Shown here piece by piece: positions 50,033 to 60,892 of a DNA stretch of 64,000 bases. The position numbers and the translations under genes are program-made. The notes under the pieces were generated by a model, which saw only the letters and a program-made list of their open reading frames with translations, was not told the DNA's origin and did not search any database. Source of the DNA: Tillus elongatus (Eukaryota; Arthropoda; Insecta; Coleoptera; Cleridae); assembly GCA_964006375.1 (NCBI GenBank), contig OZ023267.1:35413766-35477765 (forward strand), given 5' to 3'. Every line of letters begins with the position of its first letter. The first letter of the stretch is position 1.

Positions 50033-51189
50033 TTACCTGTTGTGAGGCAGCCAATATTTCAACATCATCTTATAAGCGTGGCATATATTCGTTTTTTTAA
50101 ACTCAATGGGTAGACAGTTATAAAGCCTCTGCTCCAGGTAGCTGTAATTTTTCTGGCCAACTGACGTTGCGCATCTCGTGGTTCTACAAAGCGTCTCTCT
50201 ATTTCTGGTCTGATAAGTATGCTGGAAGTGATGGATATTTTCCTTATTTTCATACTGCCTAACTAACATTGCGTAACAGTATATTTGCCGTACATCAAAT
50301 ACGCGTGCATTTTTAAACAATAAATCTGTCGGGTAGGTTCGCCTAACATAATCTTAAGGAACCATTTCTGAATTATCTCAAGATTTCTCAAGTGTGTTTT
50401 AGAGACACCTCCCCAGCCTACAATGCCATATGACAAATGGCTCTGAATGAGGGCAAAGTAGAGCTTTTTTAGTTGTTCTATTTTTAGGTGGTCCTTGAGA
50501 ACCCGAAATTTAGGCAATAGACATCTCAACTTTTTAACCAGGTAATTTATATGGCTCTTCCATCTTAAATTGGGATCCAGAATCACACCCAAATATCTGA
50601 CAGTCTGAGATGCGCACACCATAAATTCTCCGTTTTCGTCAGAGAAACACAGTGACGGGCTTTATTGAGACTGCTGAATAGAGAAGCTTAGAAATGTGGT
50701 CTTATCTATATTGAGTGTCAATTGATTGCTTTCGAAGTATTTTTTTATCATTACATTTTTTTGTTTAACCAGACTTTCCAGTCTTTCCCATGAATCCTCA
50801 GTATATACTATGGCCGTATAATCTGCGTAACTAACAATATTTCCCTTTGTTGGCAATGAAAACATGTCATTTATATAAATGATGAACAGCAAGCGACCCA
50901 AGACAGTCCCCTGGGGAACCCCATATTTTATCTTTTCATAGCCACTTACGACACCATCCATATCAACACATGGGACACGATTCGCCAGGTAAGACTGTAT
51001 CAACCGATTACTGATACACCTGAAACCATACCTTTACAACTTTTCAAGTAGTAGGTTGTGACTTATCGTATCGAAGGCCTTGGCCAAGTCAACAAACATG
51101 CACAGAGTCGGCTGGCCTTCGTCCAACAACCTATAAATACTATCCGTGATAACAACTACCGCATCATGTGCTGACCCAAGATAATTTAA
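50033..51189 (-). pseudogene. non-LTR retrotransposon reverse transcriptase, 5' part lost
   Basis: Minus strand in order: FVDLAKAFDTISHNLLLEKL near 51095-51040, SYLANRVPCVDMDGVVSGYE, then KIKYGVPQGTVLGRLLFIIY and INDMF (50930-50870), ADYTAIVY in place of ADDT (a lost catalytic Asp), NQLTLNIDKTTFLSFS, then VRYLGVILDPNLRWKSHINY, SHLSYGIVGWGGVS and a C-terminal KYWLPHN. Only the YADY change and two frame breaks prevent a full frame. The 5' side stops at TTAA (51186-51189), where the piggyBac-related block begins. Confidence 0.85.
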
Positions 51190-51602
51190 CCTTCATCCGG
51201 GCGCGTCCCTCATCGTAGCACAGGCGGGCCCCTGACGGTAATTTACCGCACTCGCATTTTCGCCTCATTATCACTATAATATGCCATCTAGATGTTTCGA
51301 ATTTGGATATTCTTGGTAAAATACTTCTAGTACACATATTCCAACACTAAAAATTTATTATTTTATAAATCCATAATAAAAAGTTGACTCGTAAATAATT
51401 AACATTTTTTTACACTGTTTGGTATATCCATTGGTACTAAGGAGTACATGAACTCAACAAAAGTATAGAATATAATAAGTATAACGTAAAATAAAGTGTA
51501 TCCTTTAAGTTACAACACCAACATAAAGAAATTAATAACAATTTTTACTGACGAAAAACTAAAAACGATCCTACGACTATAAACAATTATTTCAACCTAA
51601 TA

Positions 51603-53467
51603 ATCTCTATTTTTGTCTTCGTCCTCTTCTGATGTTTCTTTTAATATTGCACAATTGTTACATCTATGCTGGGAATGTTTTTGACATACGTTCTGACCAC
51701 AAGCATGGCAAGACAATATCGTTATATTATTTTTTCTGGACCCACAAATGAAGCGAAAACGACCATATATTTGGAACGGCCTCTGTATTGCTTCTACTTT
51801 GGTTTTCTTCTTCTCTGTATTCTTTCAGGAAAATAGACAACTATTTTGGGAAGTTTGAAATTTTTGCTCGTTCTCTCAAATTTTCATCCATCAGTTGCAT
51901 GCTCAGGTCTTTGAGATAATCACCTCTTGGAAAGGTTTCCTCAGGATTATTCATTTGATAAATCCTCATCGAGTTGATCCAGGCAATATCAAGATTTCTG
52001 AAGATAATGACCATTGGCCATCTGTTAGTTCTTCTGGAAGTGGATATTCGCGAACACATAAGATCAACAGTGTCCACTCCTCCTTTCGTGGCATTGTAAT
52101 CCATTATCTGAATCGGTTTACCGGTTTCACTATCGACCTGATTGCCGTCATGCAATGTTGAAAACAGCACATCCACCCTCTTCTTTTTTGTAGCGAAAGA
52201 GATCAAAGTTGATTTGTCATTACAGCCAAATAAATGACTGCCAGGGACAAGATTTTTATTTTAGGAAACAAACTCAGGTGGAATTTCAGCCTTATTCTTT
52301 CGTAGTGTGCCTAGAAATGTCAAGCCAACAGAAAATAAATATTGGGCTAACGGATAACTACTGAAAAAGTTATCTGTGGTAACGTTTCGATTCGTCCGCT
52401 TCAAAGGTTCAGTCAAGTTCTTCACAATATCGTGAGGTTTATTGGAGGTTACGTAAGGCCCTGGTGGTTGAACCCTACAATACACCTGCATATTATATGT
52501 ATAAAACGTTTGTGAGTCACAGAGGGCGTTAATTTTCAATCCATACTTGGCCGGCTTTTGAGCCATGAATTGAATAAACTTGCAGCGTCCGCGAAAAGCC
52601 ACCAGCATTTCATCAACAGTTACACTCTCTCCTACATTATATGCTGCTTGACAATTGTCAATGAATTTTGTAAGAAACTCTCGAATTGGAGCTAGTCTAT
52701 CAAATTTCACTCGGTCGTCACGAGTTGTAACATCATCAAAGCGAAGAGATCAGAGTAGCAGGCGAAATCGTCTTTCACTAAAATTAGCTCTCAAAATTGT
52801 CAATCCTGTCCCGTCCTTTGTAAAAAAATTCTGAAAAATCAGCACGGTTGCGGCGTTTTACTCCAATTAGGAACAAAGCTCCGAAAACTGCCTTTATTTA
52901 TGACCTTGAGGTCGGCTTGTAGCCTCTCGCGTATCGGAGTCTCAGACAATTCCATACGTTCAGCTAGCCTTTTAGCAATAAAAATGTTTATATAGTTGAC
53001 TATGTCATAAATCATTTCCAATGAAATGATTTGAAGAAAACATTCAAGTTTTGATTTGCCTCTTCTAGCTTCTCCCTTGAGACCAGGAATTGTTTTTATG
53101 ATGTTTTTTTGACCTTCTTTTTGCGGTAATCGAAACAGGTTTACTAGCCCACATTGTATCATTATTTTTTCTCACGTTGTTCACTGAGGTCGGCCATTTT
53201 CTAGAAAAAAGAAGCGGGGTCTAATTCAATCTCGAAATCACTGCTGTGTTCATCCACGTGAATTTCTTGAAGTTCAAAATCAATATCTTGTGGATCATCG
53301 ATTTGCTCTTCTTGGATTCCTGTTTGAGGCTCTTCATCTGAACCCTGGTCTAAAAGAGCCAGAATCCTTTTACCTCTACAATCAAGTAAGTGTGAATACC
53401 TGAAAGGAGATGAAACCATTCTTACCACAGATACATAGGTAAGTACATACGTAATCAAGGTAAACAA
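51603..53467 (-). pseudogene. piggyBac-type transposase, broken
   Basis: Minus strand, five pieces in order: an acidic N-terminus (LLDQGSDEEPQTGIQEEQID, 53380-53201); 53162-52839 with LAERMELSETPIRERL; 52710-52261 with GESVTVDEMLVAFRGRCKF (first Asp), KPAKYGLKINALCDS and TTDNFFSSYPLAQYL (second Asp); 52206-51841 with IQIMDYNATKGGVDTVDLMC (third Asp); and a C-terminal Cys-rich tail CHACGQNVCQKHSQHRCNNC (51700-51640). Domain order and all three Asp motifs are those of piggyBac DDE transposases that cut at TTAA. Frameshifts or stops separate the pieces, including a TGA near 52752, so it is inactive. A TTAA at 51186-51189 may mark one end. Confidence 0.88.
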
Positions 53468-53499
53468 CTAATGTGAACAGGACAATAATGTTATATCAT

Positions 53500-54540
53500 T
53501 AGAAGGTCCTTACTCAATTGCTCCAGATAGCAAAGTTTGGGTAATAATAATGGCCTATCAGTATATGAAAGGTGATAGAAAATGAAACTAAAATTTGAAT
53601 GATTACTGTTAATAATATTTTAATAAGTAACTACAAGTAAAAGCGAACAAAATTGTTACTTACATATTGTTTTGACTTCGTTAACAAAAAATCACAATAA
53701 TTTAGATTGAATGGACTAAATTTACCTCTGGATGTGGGGTTTTAGTTTGCTACTTGAATTTTCATACACCATGTATATTGCTCTTGTGTTATTTATCTAT
53801 TTAAACAGTCACGTTAAGGTCTAAGACAGAGTTCAATGACAATGTTACTGATTCCAGACTTTACACTGAAAATTATGCAGGCTATTGAACATAACATCTT
53901 ACTGTAAATGAACGAAGTGAGTTCATGAAACTGATATCCTCTTGTAGGACGGTCGAATCCGAGTCCTACCGTGATTACGAGAGCGTATTTATAATTCCTG
54001 GGACAAGCGTTGACACAAACCGTAAGCGTCAAGCGTTAAAGGTTCCGCTATCTATTGCGATTAACCCCTTGAAATATGATACCTTGTTCTGTTTCATCAT
54101 TTAACTACATTCATCGGGGAGAAATTATGTCACATGAACATCCTTTCAACTGTGTATATCGCATTATTTTTCACTAAACGAATCTGTCACTCCAGGTTTG
54201 AAAGCTTAAATCATAACACCCTTGATTGATAAATAATCACTTTATGATAACCACAAATATTGAGGCTTAACCTCTTGCTTCACGGTTCTGTCTCGGTAGT
54301 CCTGCTGATTGGTGCCGTTTAGTAGCTCCTAAACTAGATAAGATCTTTTCACGACTCTACTTTATCTCATCCAATTTTTTTAATCGAATCTGTTGAACAA
54401 ATAGTAAGAAGCGAATGCTGTCCAAGCTATTTTGTTTTAAATATCATATGGCAACCGCTTAGATAAAACAGAATTATATTCCGCCTGAAAAAACTAAACG
54501 GATTTTATAAGAAATTGACAGAATGAATTAATATATTAGT
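53500..54540. other. probable piggyBac flank and intergenic or intron sequence
   Basis: No coding motif. Several TTAA sites are candidates for the far end of the piggyBac element, but I found no inverted match to the 51190 end. Confidence 0.35.
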
Positions 54541-54544
54541 CAAT

Positions 54545-54900
54545 TGAGTATTAGAGCAGGACCCTCGTTACTGCAAGATTTGCCAAGATGGCTAAAGGCG
54601 TTTTGTGTGGTCCAATTTTAAAACTTGAAAAGAATAACAGGTCACAAGTGTAAATCGCAAACAACAGCGGACCCAAATCGAACCCCTGCGGTATTCCTAT
54701 AGTAACAGTAAAAAGTTTGAATAAGTGCTGTTGCCTTCTGCACACTGCAAATCAAATATTACTCAAGCTTTCATATATATAATATTAAAACCATAATATT
54801 AAAATTTGGACAGCGAAAGTTGATGATTTAAGGGATCAAGTGCTTTGGATTTTTATTGCAATACTACAAAACTGTTAATAAATTAAGATTACTCCGAAAA
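54545..54900 (-). pseudogene. jockey-type LINE fragment
   Basis: Minus strand: FPNIMVLIL-type debris, FICSVQKAT, then VTIGIPQGFDLGPLLFAIYT and CDLLFFSSFKIGPHKTPLAI then LANLAVTRVL, a decayed version of GIPQGSVLGPLLFAIYTSDL then ATFADDTAV of jockey-like reverse transcriptases. Both catalytic Asp residues are changed. Confidence 0.65.
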
Positions 54901-55460
54901 TGTTTTTTAGATTAAGCTAGTAATTTATGTTGGCCTATGAGTTTATCTAAAATCAATGGAGTACAAGAAACAGGCATAGATTAAAATGTGTAAAATTACA
55001 CAAAGCGAATTATATAACTACTAAATCATCTGTCGCCCCTTTCGGTTACCAAAACAGCACCAATACAGTGACCTAATTTATTTATAATATTGCTGACCAG
55101 ATATCCAGTTGGTTACGGCTCTCTGTAAGGTGCACACGATTCACTTGGTTTCAGGCGTCACGTCATTATTAGCTTATTACGCTTTGTAATACTTTTTTTA
55201 TCATTAGCCTATGTCGAATGAAATAATGTTAAAATATTAATCGTCGTTTTATATATTTAGTCGTCTTTTGTTAGAATCTTACAGCTGTCTCAGCAAGTAT
55301 AACTCGGTTTGGTTTTTTCTTTTTTAATAGGGTGTAATACTGGGCATTTTCGGTGACCTATATTTTTAACAAAGAATATGTGTTGAAGTATATTTTGGCT
55401 CCGAGATAATTCCCCATGTGCGTCGTGATTTTAGATTTAACGACAGCCACGGCGGTTGAA
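54901..55460. other. nothing recognised
   Basis: AT-rich, no feature seen. Confidence 0.35.
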
Positions 55461-55465
55461 AAATT

Positions 55466-56410
55466 ATGAAAAACTCTTTGCCGGTTAATAGCTCAGTGGT
55501 AGACGAGTGGGCCAATGCAGAAGAGACCGCGAGAAAACTACAAGTAAGGGCATCCTTTACAGCAAGCCCAACAAAATATTATCTAAGACAGTGCATATCC
55601 CCAGAAGAAGCTATTTGTTTATCTAAAACTGCATTTCACCCTGTATAAAATTCAGGTAGCCGTAAAACGAACCCTACAGTATAAGCAGCGACGCCTCGAA
55701 GTATATAAAGCAATTTTGGGGAACAATCCAACATTTCTAAACAAGCTTTCTGTGGCCGACAAGTCATTACTCACATAACAAACTACATTCGCAAACAATG
55801 TTTAAGAATGTGAGGAGCAAAAGAGCCAAAAGAAATTGCTGAGAAGCATATGAGAAGGTAATCATCTAATGTGAAGGTAGCACAATGGGTGTCCCTGTGC
55901 TATAGACTTGCAGCGACATCTTGAAGTATACAAAGTGGTTTTGGGAAACAATCCAACATTTTTAAACAAGCTTTCCGTGGCTGACAAGATATCCCTCACA
56001 TGACGAACTACGTTCGCAAACAAAATTTCTGATCCTGTGCAGCAAAAAGCCAAAATTAATTGGTGAGAAGCATGTGTATGATGGCAATCAGCTATCGGAT
56101 ATCATCAACGACTTAATGAACGACCACTTATTGTGAACTTAGACCAAATTACAGGTTTTTTAATCTGCGATTTACGTCATCAAACTATATTTTCGACAAG
56201 ATGAAGCTAAAGCCCATACAAGCATATTAACCCTAAGACCGTCCTTTCCATATCATCTTGTTTCTCTTGACGACGCCATGCAGTAGCCTGCGCAGTCTAC
56301 AGACCTAACTATCCTTAATTTTTTATAAGGTTTTTACTAAATAGTTCACGAAAGGCCTATGTGTCACCGAGATCATGAACTTGACAGTTGTGCTACAGTA
56401 TGACGCTTTA
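55466..56410 (+). pseudogene. decayed mariner-like element with internal direct duplication
   Basis: 55686-55800 and 55911-56025 are a direct duplication (cagcgac-c-tgaagtatata, then caatccaacatttctaaaca and agctttc-gtggc-gacaag). Further on, QDEAKAHTSILTLRPSFPYH and PAQSTDLTILNFL-GFY-IVHERPMCH (about 56200-56370) match the QDGAPPH and WPARSPDLTPLDFFLWGFLK catalytic region of mariner-type transposases with stops. The upstream frame 55466-55648 is unassigned. Confidence 0.5.
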
Positions 56411-56559
56411 TTCGCTTTGTAAATAGGTACAAACTATTTACAGGTGTTTTAGGAACGGGTTTTCCTAACGAGCTCTTTAAGAAGGGGGTAATTTGATATT
56501 ATAGACGAGCGTTTTTTTGACTTGAATGGGTTTAATAATTAAAGATTGTAAGCGGAGGT

Positions 56560-57200
56560 ACTAGCGAAGTAATATCTCAGGTGCAACGTCCATGGTAATA
56601 TCGATAAAATAAATAGAGGTCTCTAGTTTTTCTCCTCTGGTCTAGAGAATAAGATTGGCTGTGATAGATGAATCTCCTATAAGGCGAACAGCTCGTTTCT
56701 GATTCGGATCTATGAGACACGAGATTGTCTTTGAGACAAAATTGTCTTTGGGACAGCACAGCAGCCACGATAACAATATTGCAACAGTAAATGCATATGT
56801 GGTTGATGGAAAGTAAAAAACTACTTTGGTGATAGTAAAATTTTAGCCTGAAACAGAAACTCAAGCTTTTTGCTGCTGCCTTTGCAATAAATGCCAGCAA
56901 TGATCCGCTACAGCTGTTATAGTGAATGCAGATGGGGTAGATGGTCACTTTTCCTAGTAAAATTCTGCAGTTTTTGAGGTTATTTAGACTTTTATTAATA
57001 AGGAGCTATAAGTATAAACTTAGCATCAAATGTAACAAGATTTTCAGAACCACAACTGAGAATATTAGACGGATCATCATTTAACTTATATCCCCATTAG
57101 TAAGAAGGTTTTGAGCGAGTTGCTGAGAACGTACTGCAGAAAATGACATAATCGGTGAAGCTGTAGATTGGATTGTTAGTTGTTAACACAAAGCTATTTA
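56560..57200 (-). pseudogene. decayed LINE 3' fragment related to 29.7 kb
   Basis: Minus-strand similarity to 29690-30250 (cgaacagctcgtttctgatt, gagacacgagattgtctttg, gttgattg…) and to the 16-kb LINE thumb. No intact motif. Confidence 0.5.
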
Positions 57201-57308
57201 TATGCAAAAGAGTATGGGAGCAAAAAAAATTCGTTTAGTGCACGCTCATGTCTCAAGTCAGTCACTTCTTGTGTGATGCGGACAAACTAATGCCGAAAAT
57301 GGCAGACA

Positions 57309-57866
57309 CGACTGATAGGTCTTCTTCCGCTGCAGAAGCTCTGGCAAAAAGCGTGGAAGCAAAAAACGAAAAGAAAGTGATAATCCGAAATCGATGCCTT
57401 CGCATCCTCTGATGTGATGGGCAAAGTGATGAAGGGTCTTAAAAGACGCGGAGGTTCGTCATTCTATTCTATCAAAAAGTACATCGCCGCAAATTAAAAA
57501 GTGGACGTCAACACACTGGCAACGCTCATCAGGAAATACTTAAAACAGGCTTTGGGTCTGCCTAGGGTTTATAGGAAAAGCAAGGTAGCTTCTGTTTCCT
57601 TTAAGCTGGCATCTGGTTCAGCCCAGAGTGGCAACAAAAAGCCTGCCAACAAGAAGGTGAAAAAGGCCGTCGCCGGTGAGAAACTGAAGACGCCGTTCAG
57701 CGAAGAAGCCGATGCCGCTGCTAGAAATAAAGGCCGCGGTGGCACCGAACTTTCCCTTGAAAACTAAGAAACCTAAAGGTAGTCCTACAAAGAAACTGAA
57801 AACAGTGAAACCGAAAACGGCCAAGAAAAAGGCAGCAGCTTTACTAAAAAAAAAAGTAAACGATAG
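57309..57866 (+). pseudogene. histone H1 pseudogene
   Basis: Linker histone copy. After MADTTDRSSSAAEALAKSVE (57309 on) the frame breaks near 57400. The globular domain follows as SDVMGKVMKGLKRRGGSSFY, SIKKYIAAN-stop-KVDVNTLATL and IRKYLKQALG, then SFKLASGSAQSGNKKPANKK and VKKAVAGEKLKT, and finally a frameshifted Lys/Ala/Pro-rich tail (KTVKPKTAKKKAAA). The order is that of insect H1: N-terminal tail, winged-helix domain, basic tail. At least one stop (TAA after AAN) and two frameshifts are present, and the 3' histone stem-loop is not seen. It ends in a run of A with AATAAA at 57896. Lone and dead, it could be a retrocopy or a stray from a histone cluster. Confidence 0.85.
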
Positions 57867-57994
57867 CCGTTGTCTTACATAAAAGATCGGTATCCAATAA
57901 AAATAATTTACCTAACTCAGATCACGACATATCACGAAGGCTGAAAGATGACGACCTTAAGTTATCCAATATTAAACACGCATTTATTTGTAAT

Positions 57995-58140
57995 TTATTT
58001 AATTAAACACATAATATTTTATCCTCTAATGACGCTAACTTTGTTAGTGAAACGATCGTCAGGTCTTTAAAAAGATGTGTTGTGGTGATTTGGGTTTTCC
58101 AAGTGTAATCATCAGTGCTCATCACAGGTTCAAATCTTCA
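57995..58140 (+). repeat. hammerhead-like family 2, copy 3 (single arm)
   Basis: 58023-58063 reads CCT-CTAATGA-CGCTAAC-TTT-GTTAGTG-AAAC-GATCGTC-AGG, the same layout as the copies at 4.27 and 38.5 kb but with G5 changed to A. The shared 3' flank (agatgtgttgtggtgatttg then ggttttccaagtgt) follows. Confidence 0.62.
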
Positions 58141-58324
58141 CTTCGTAATTAAACACCATCGACAAGTTGCAAGGAACGCTTCTTTAGGAAACGATAGGCA
58201 GAGTATGAAAGGCAATGCATATGATTGTCTCCCTTTTTATGGACAGGTTGATGCTGGGGTTGTTTTCAGGAAGATGGAAATACTCCCATTTTATAGGACG
58301 TCAAAAAGAGGAGAGTTGGCTCAG

Positions 58325-59352
58325 AGTTTTTTATATATTTCAACAACACACCACGAGGGCTTACAGCCTAAATACTATCGTACCGTGGGTGTCGACAAGG
58401 AGGAAAGAGGCAACTTGTTAATTCTGGACTTGACGGTTTGGAGGTTCGAAGGAGGAAGAGAAACATGTGCCGGCAATGAATTCCACAACTTGGAAATCCT
58501 CGGGATAAAAGAGCGGTCATAACAAGATGTTCTATATCTGGTGACCTGGACAGTAGAAGGGTGCATTCGCTCTGATCCCCTGGTAGATCTGTTGGGGGCA
58601 GCAGGTGGAGGAACCATGTAAGAACGCTCCTCTGAGCAGTGCCCGTGCAGAAGTCTATAAGAGAGAGAAAGAGAAAATGAGAGAGAGAGGTTACCAACGG
58701 CACGTCGCTGGGCAAAGGATGGCAGCCTTTGGGTGAGGGTAGGCTCACCGATGAGACGTATAGCTCTCTTCTGAATGGAGTCCAGGATAGCGAGTGTAGA
58801 AGCGGCAGCGGCACCCCAGAAGTGGGAACATTATTCGCGATTGGCCTTATTTGTGAAGTATATAAGGTATAGGGATTAGCTGGTGAAAAGTATGTGCGAG
58901 CCCGGAAGAGAAAACCTAATTTCTTAGCAGCCGCTTCTGCAATTGGTGTGACATGTTGGTGCCCATTGAGATTTCGATCCACAGAAATGCCAACAAGTGA
59001 AAAGGACTCATTACTTTGAATAACTTGGTTATTCATTGTGATGAGTCTAGGGCTGGTGTATCTCTTATGAGATAGAAAGCAAGACTGCGATTTGGTCGAG
59101 TTGAATTACACAAGATTTCTACTTCCCCATTCTAATATTTTTTTGAGATCCACAGAGACAGAACCCTCCATGAGTCTGCGATCCTCATCTAATTGGGCTA
59201 AAGAGACAGGCTTAGAATATTGTATATTTGAGTGGAGGGTGCTGTGGTCCGCGTAACTGTGAACTGGGTTGGATGTGCTAGAGAGGAGGTCATTGATGTG
59301 GAGAAGAAGCAAAGTAGGGGCTAAAACTGAACCTTGAGGGACTCCTGACATT
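58325..59352 (-). pseudogene. non-LTR retrotransposon, 5'-truncated, copy 2
   Basis: Same LINE and same 3' end as 16213-17765. Minus strand: MSGVPQGSVLAPTLLLLHIN then DLLSSTSNPVHSYADHSTLH (the YADD motif is YADH), QLDEDRRLMEGSVSVDLKKI, then the thumb KKLGFLFRARTYFSPANPYT and LYTSQIRP. It is truncated at about 59352, at motif B, 380 bp nearer the 3' end than copy 1, and has at least two frameshifts. PQGS here is PQSS in copy 1. Confidence 0.85.
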
Positions 59353-59534
59353 TAAAAAACTATTGATGTAATTCCATCGGATCCTAAAAGGGCCAGATCT
59401 TCTCCAGCATCCACTTTAGTTGACGGATTTTAAAAACAAATTTGGAAAAGAAATGAAGAGTATTTTCTGACACGTCGCTGTTAATGTATCGCTAGCGCTT
59501 GTCTGAAACATTTAAATCGGTATTTTAACATTTG

Positions 59535-59673
59535 TTTTATTTTATTTTATTTTATTTTATTTTATTTTATTTTATTTTATTTTATTTTATTTTATTTTAT
59601 TTTATTTTATTTTATTTTATTTTATTTTATTTTATTTTATTTTATTTTATTTTATTTTATTTTATTTTATTTT
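59535..59673. repeat. (TTTTA)n microsatellite, about 27 units
   Basis: Perfect pentanucleotide array of about 137 bp. Confidence 0.96.
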
Positions 59674-60600
59674 AAAATATGCCCGGCAAGAACGCCTAAT
59701 ATTGTGCATAGGACAGACAGATATTCTGCATGTTCGGAAAGTCGTATTAATAATAAAACCTTTTCATAAAATCGAAAGGCAAATATTTTTTACAAATATA
59801 ACCACAGTTTTTGATATTTTAACAAAACAGGCTCTTAAATAAATCAGAGAACTACTTTTAAACTTAGTGTGGCAGAAAATAAACGTTAAAGTCACAATTT
59901 ATGTTTAATTAAAAAGCGGTAACAAATCATGTGACAGAAATTTCCATTTTCCATCTACTAAATTCTCGTCTACATGAAACGTATGAGCAAAAAAACCACA
60001 CCATGTCTGGGTGTCGCATTTCATAGCGGAATCAGGACTCTAGATTCCTGTAGAGTCCGGGCATATTGTGGGTGGACGCACGAATATTTCACACAATATG
60101 TCCGGACTTAAATGTGCTTCATTTGTTCCTGGAATGTGAAGACCGGTCCATAGGGTTGGTCGTTTCTGTGTAGGTGCATTAGTTTCTATTCTAGACTGAC
60201 TATATATATATACACACATACACACATACATACACATGTCGAAAGCGTTCAGTTATTTACAACGGTCCAGGTTCGCTGGATATCGCTCATGATGTGGTTA
60301 AAGTTTAATCTCATGATGAATTTTCTTCGAATTCCACATAATCATACACCGGCAAAATTCATCATATATGTATTTCAAGTACGTTAATTAATTTTACGTT
60401 CGAATATTCAGGCAGCTAATTAGACGTACTTACTTAGCTTGTTTAATAAAAGTAAATAAGTAATAACTTCAGTAATGTTTATATATATTTTTCCTTTCTA
60501 AAACACCAGGGTGTATTGATAGCCTATAAATTTTCCAGCAGGCAAAACCGGATCCAGTTGCTTTGATAACAAGATTGAGTAGTGGAAAAACTATGCATTT
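59674..60600. other. nothing recognised
   Basis: Mostly AT-rich; a short TA/CA-rich run at about 60200-60235. Confidence 0.4.
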
Positions 60601-60637
60601 TCAAAAATGACATTTATGTGAAAAAAGCTAGATTTTA

Positions 60638-60892
60638 ATGATAAAAAATTCGTTAGCTATCAAGCATTTGTTTCTACAGTGGATATCGGACAAAAAATGT
60701 CTTGCTGATAAGTTAGAAAGTTTAGGGGATCAACGTCGTTTGTATGCTACTATTAAGAACTGGGTTTCGGTATTTAACAGAGGACGATCAAATGTCAAAG
60801 ATGAGTACTGCACTGGAAAACCAATTTAAGAAGCAATTGATTCTGTCCATGAAATGATCTTGGAAGATAGACGAATTAGACTAAAACGTATA
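60638..60892 (+). pseudogene. mariner transposase N-terminus, truncated
   Basis: IKHLFLQWISDKKCLADKLE then SLGDQRRLYATIKNWVSVFN and RGRSNVKDEYCTGKPI, stop, EAIDSVHEMILEDRRIRLKR. This is the HTH_48-type DNA-binding region of mariner transposases (SETMAR relatives). It ends abruptly where the next element's terminal repeat begins at 60893, so it was cut by that insertion. Confidence 0.75.

Noticed and set aside
57501..57767. Independent 88-codon gene
   Set aside because: It is the middle of the histone H1 pseudogene after an in-frame stop.
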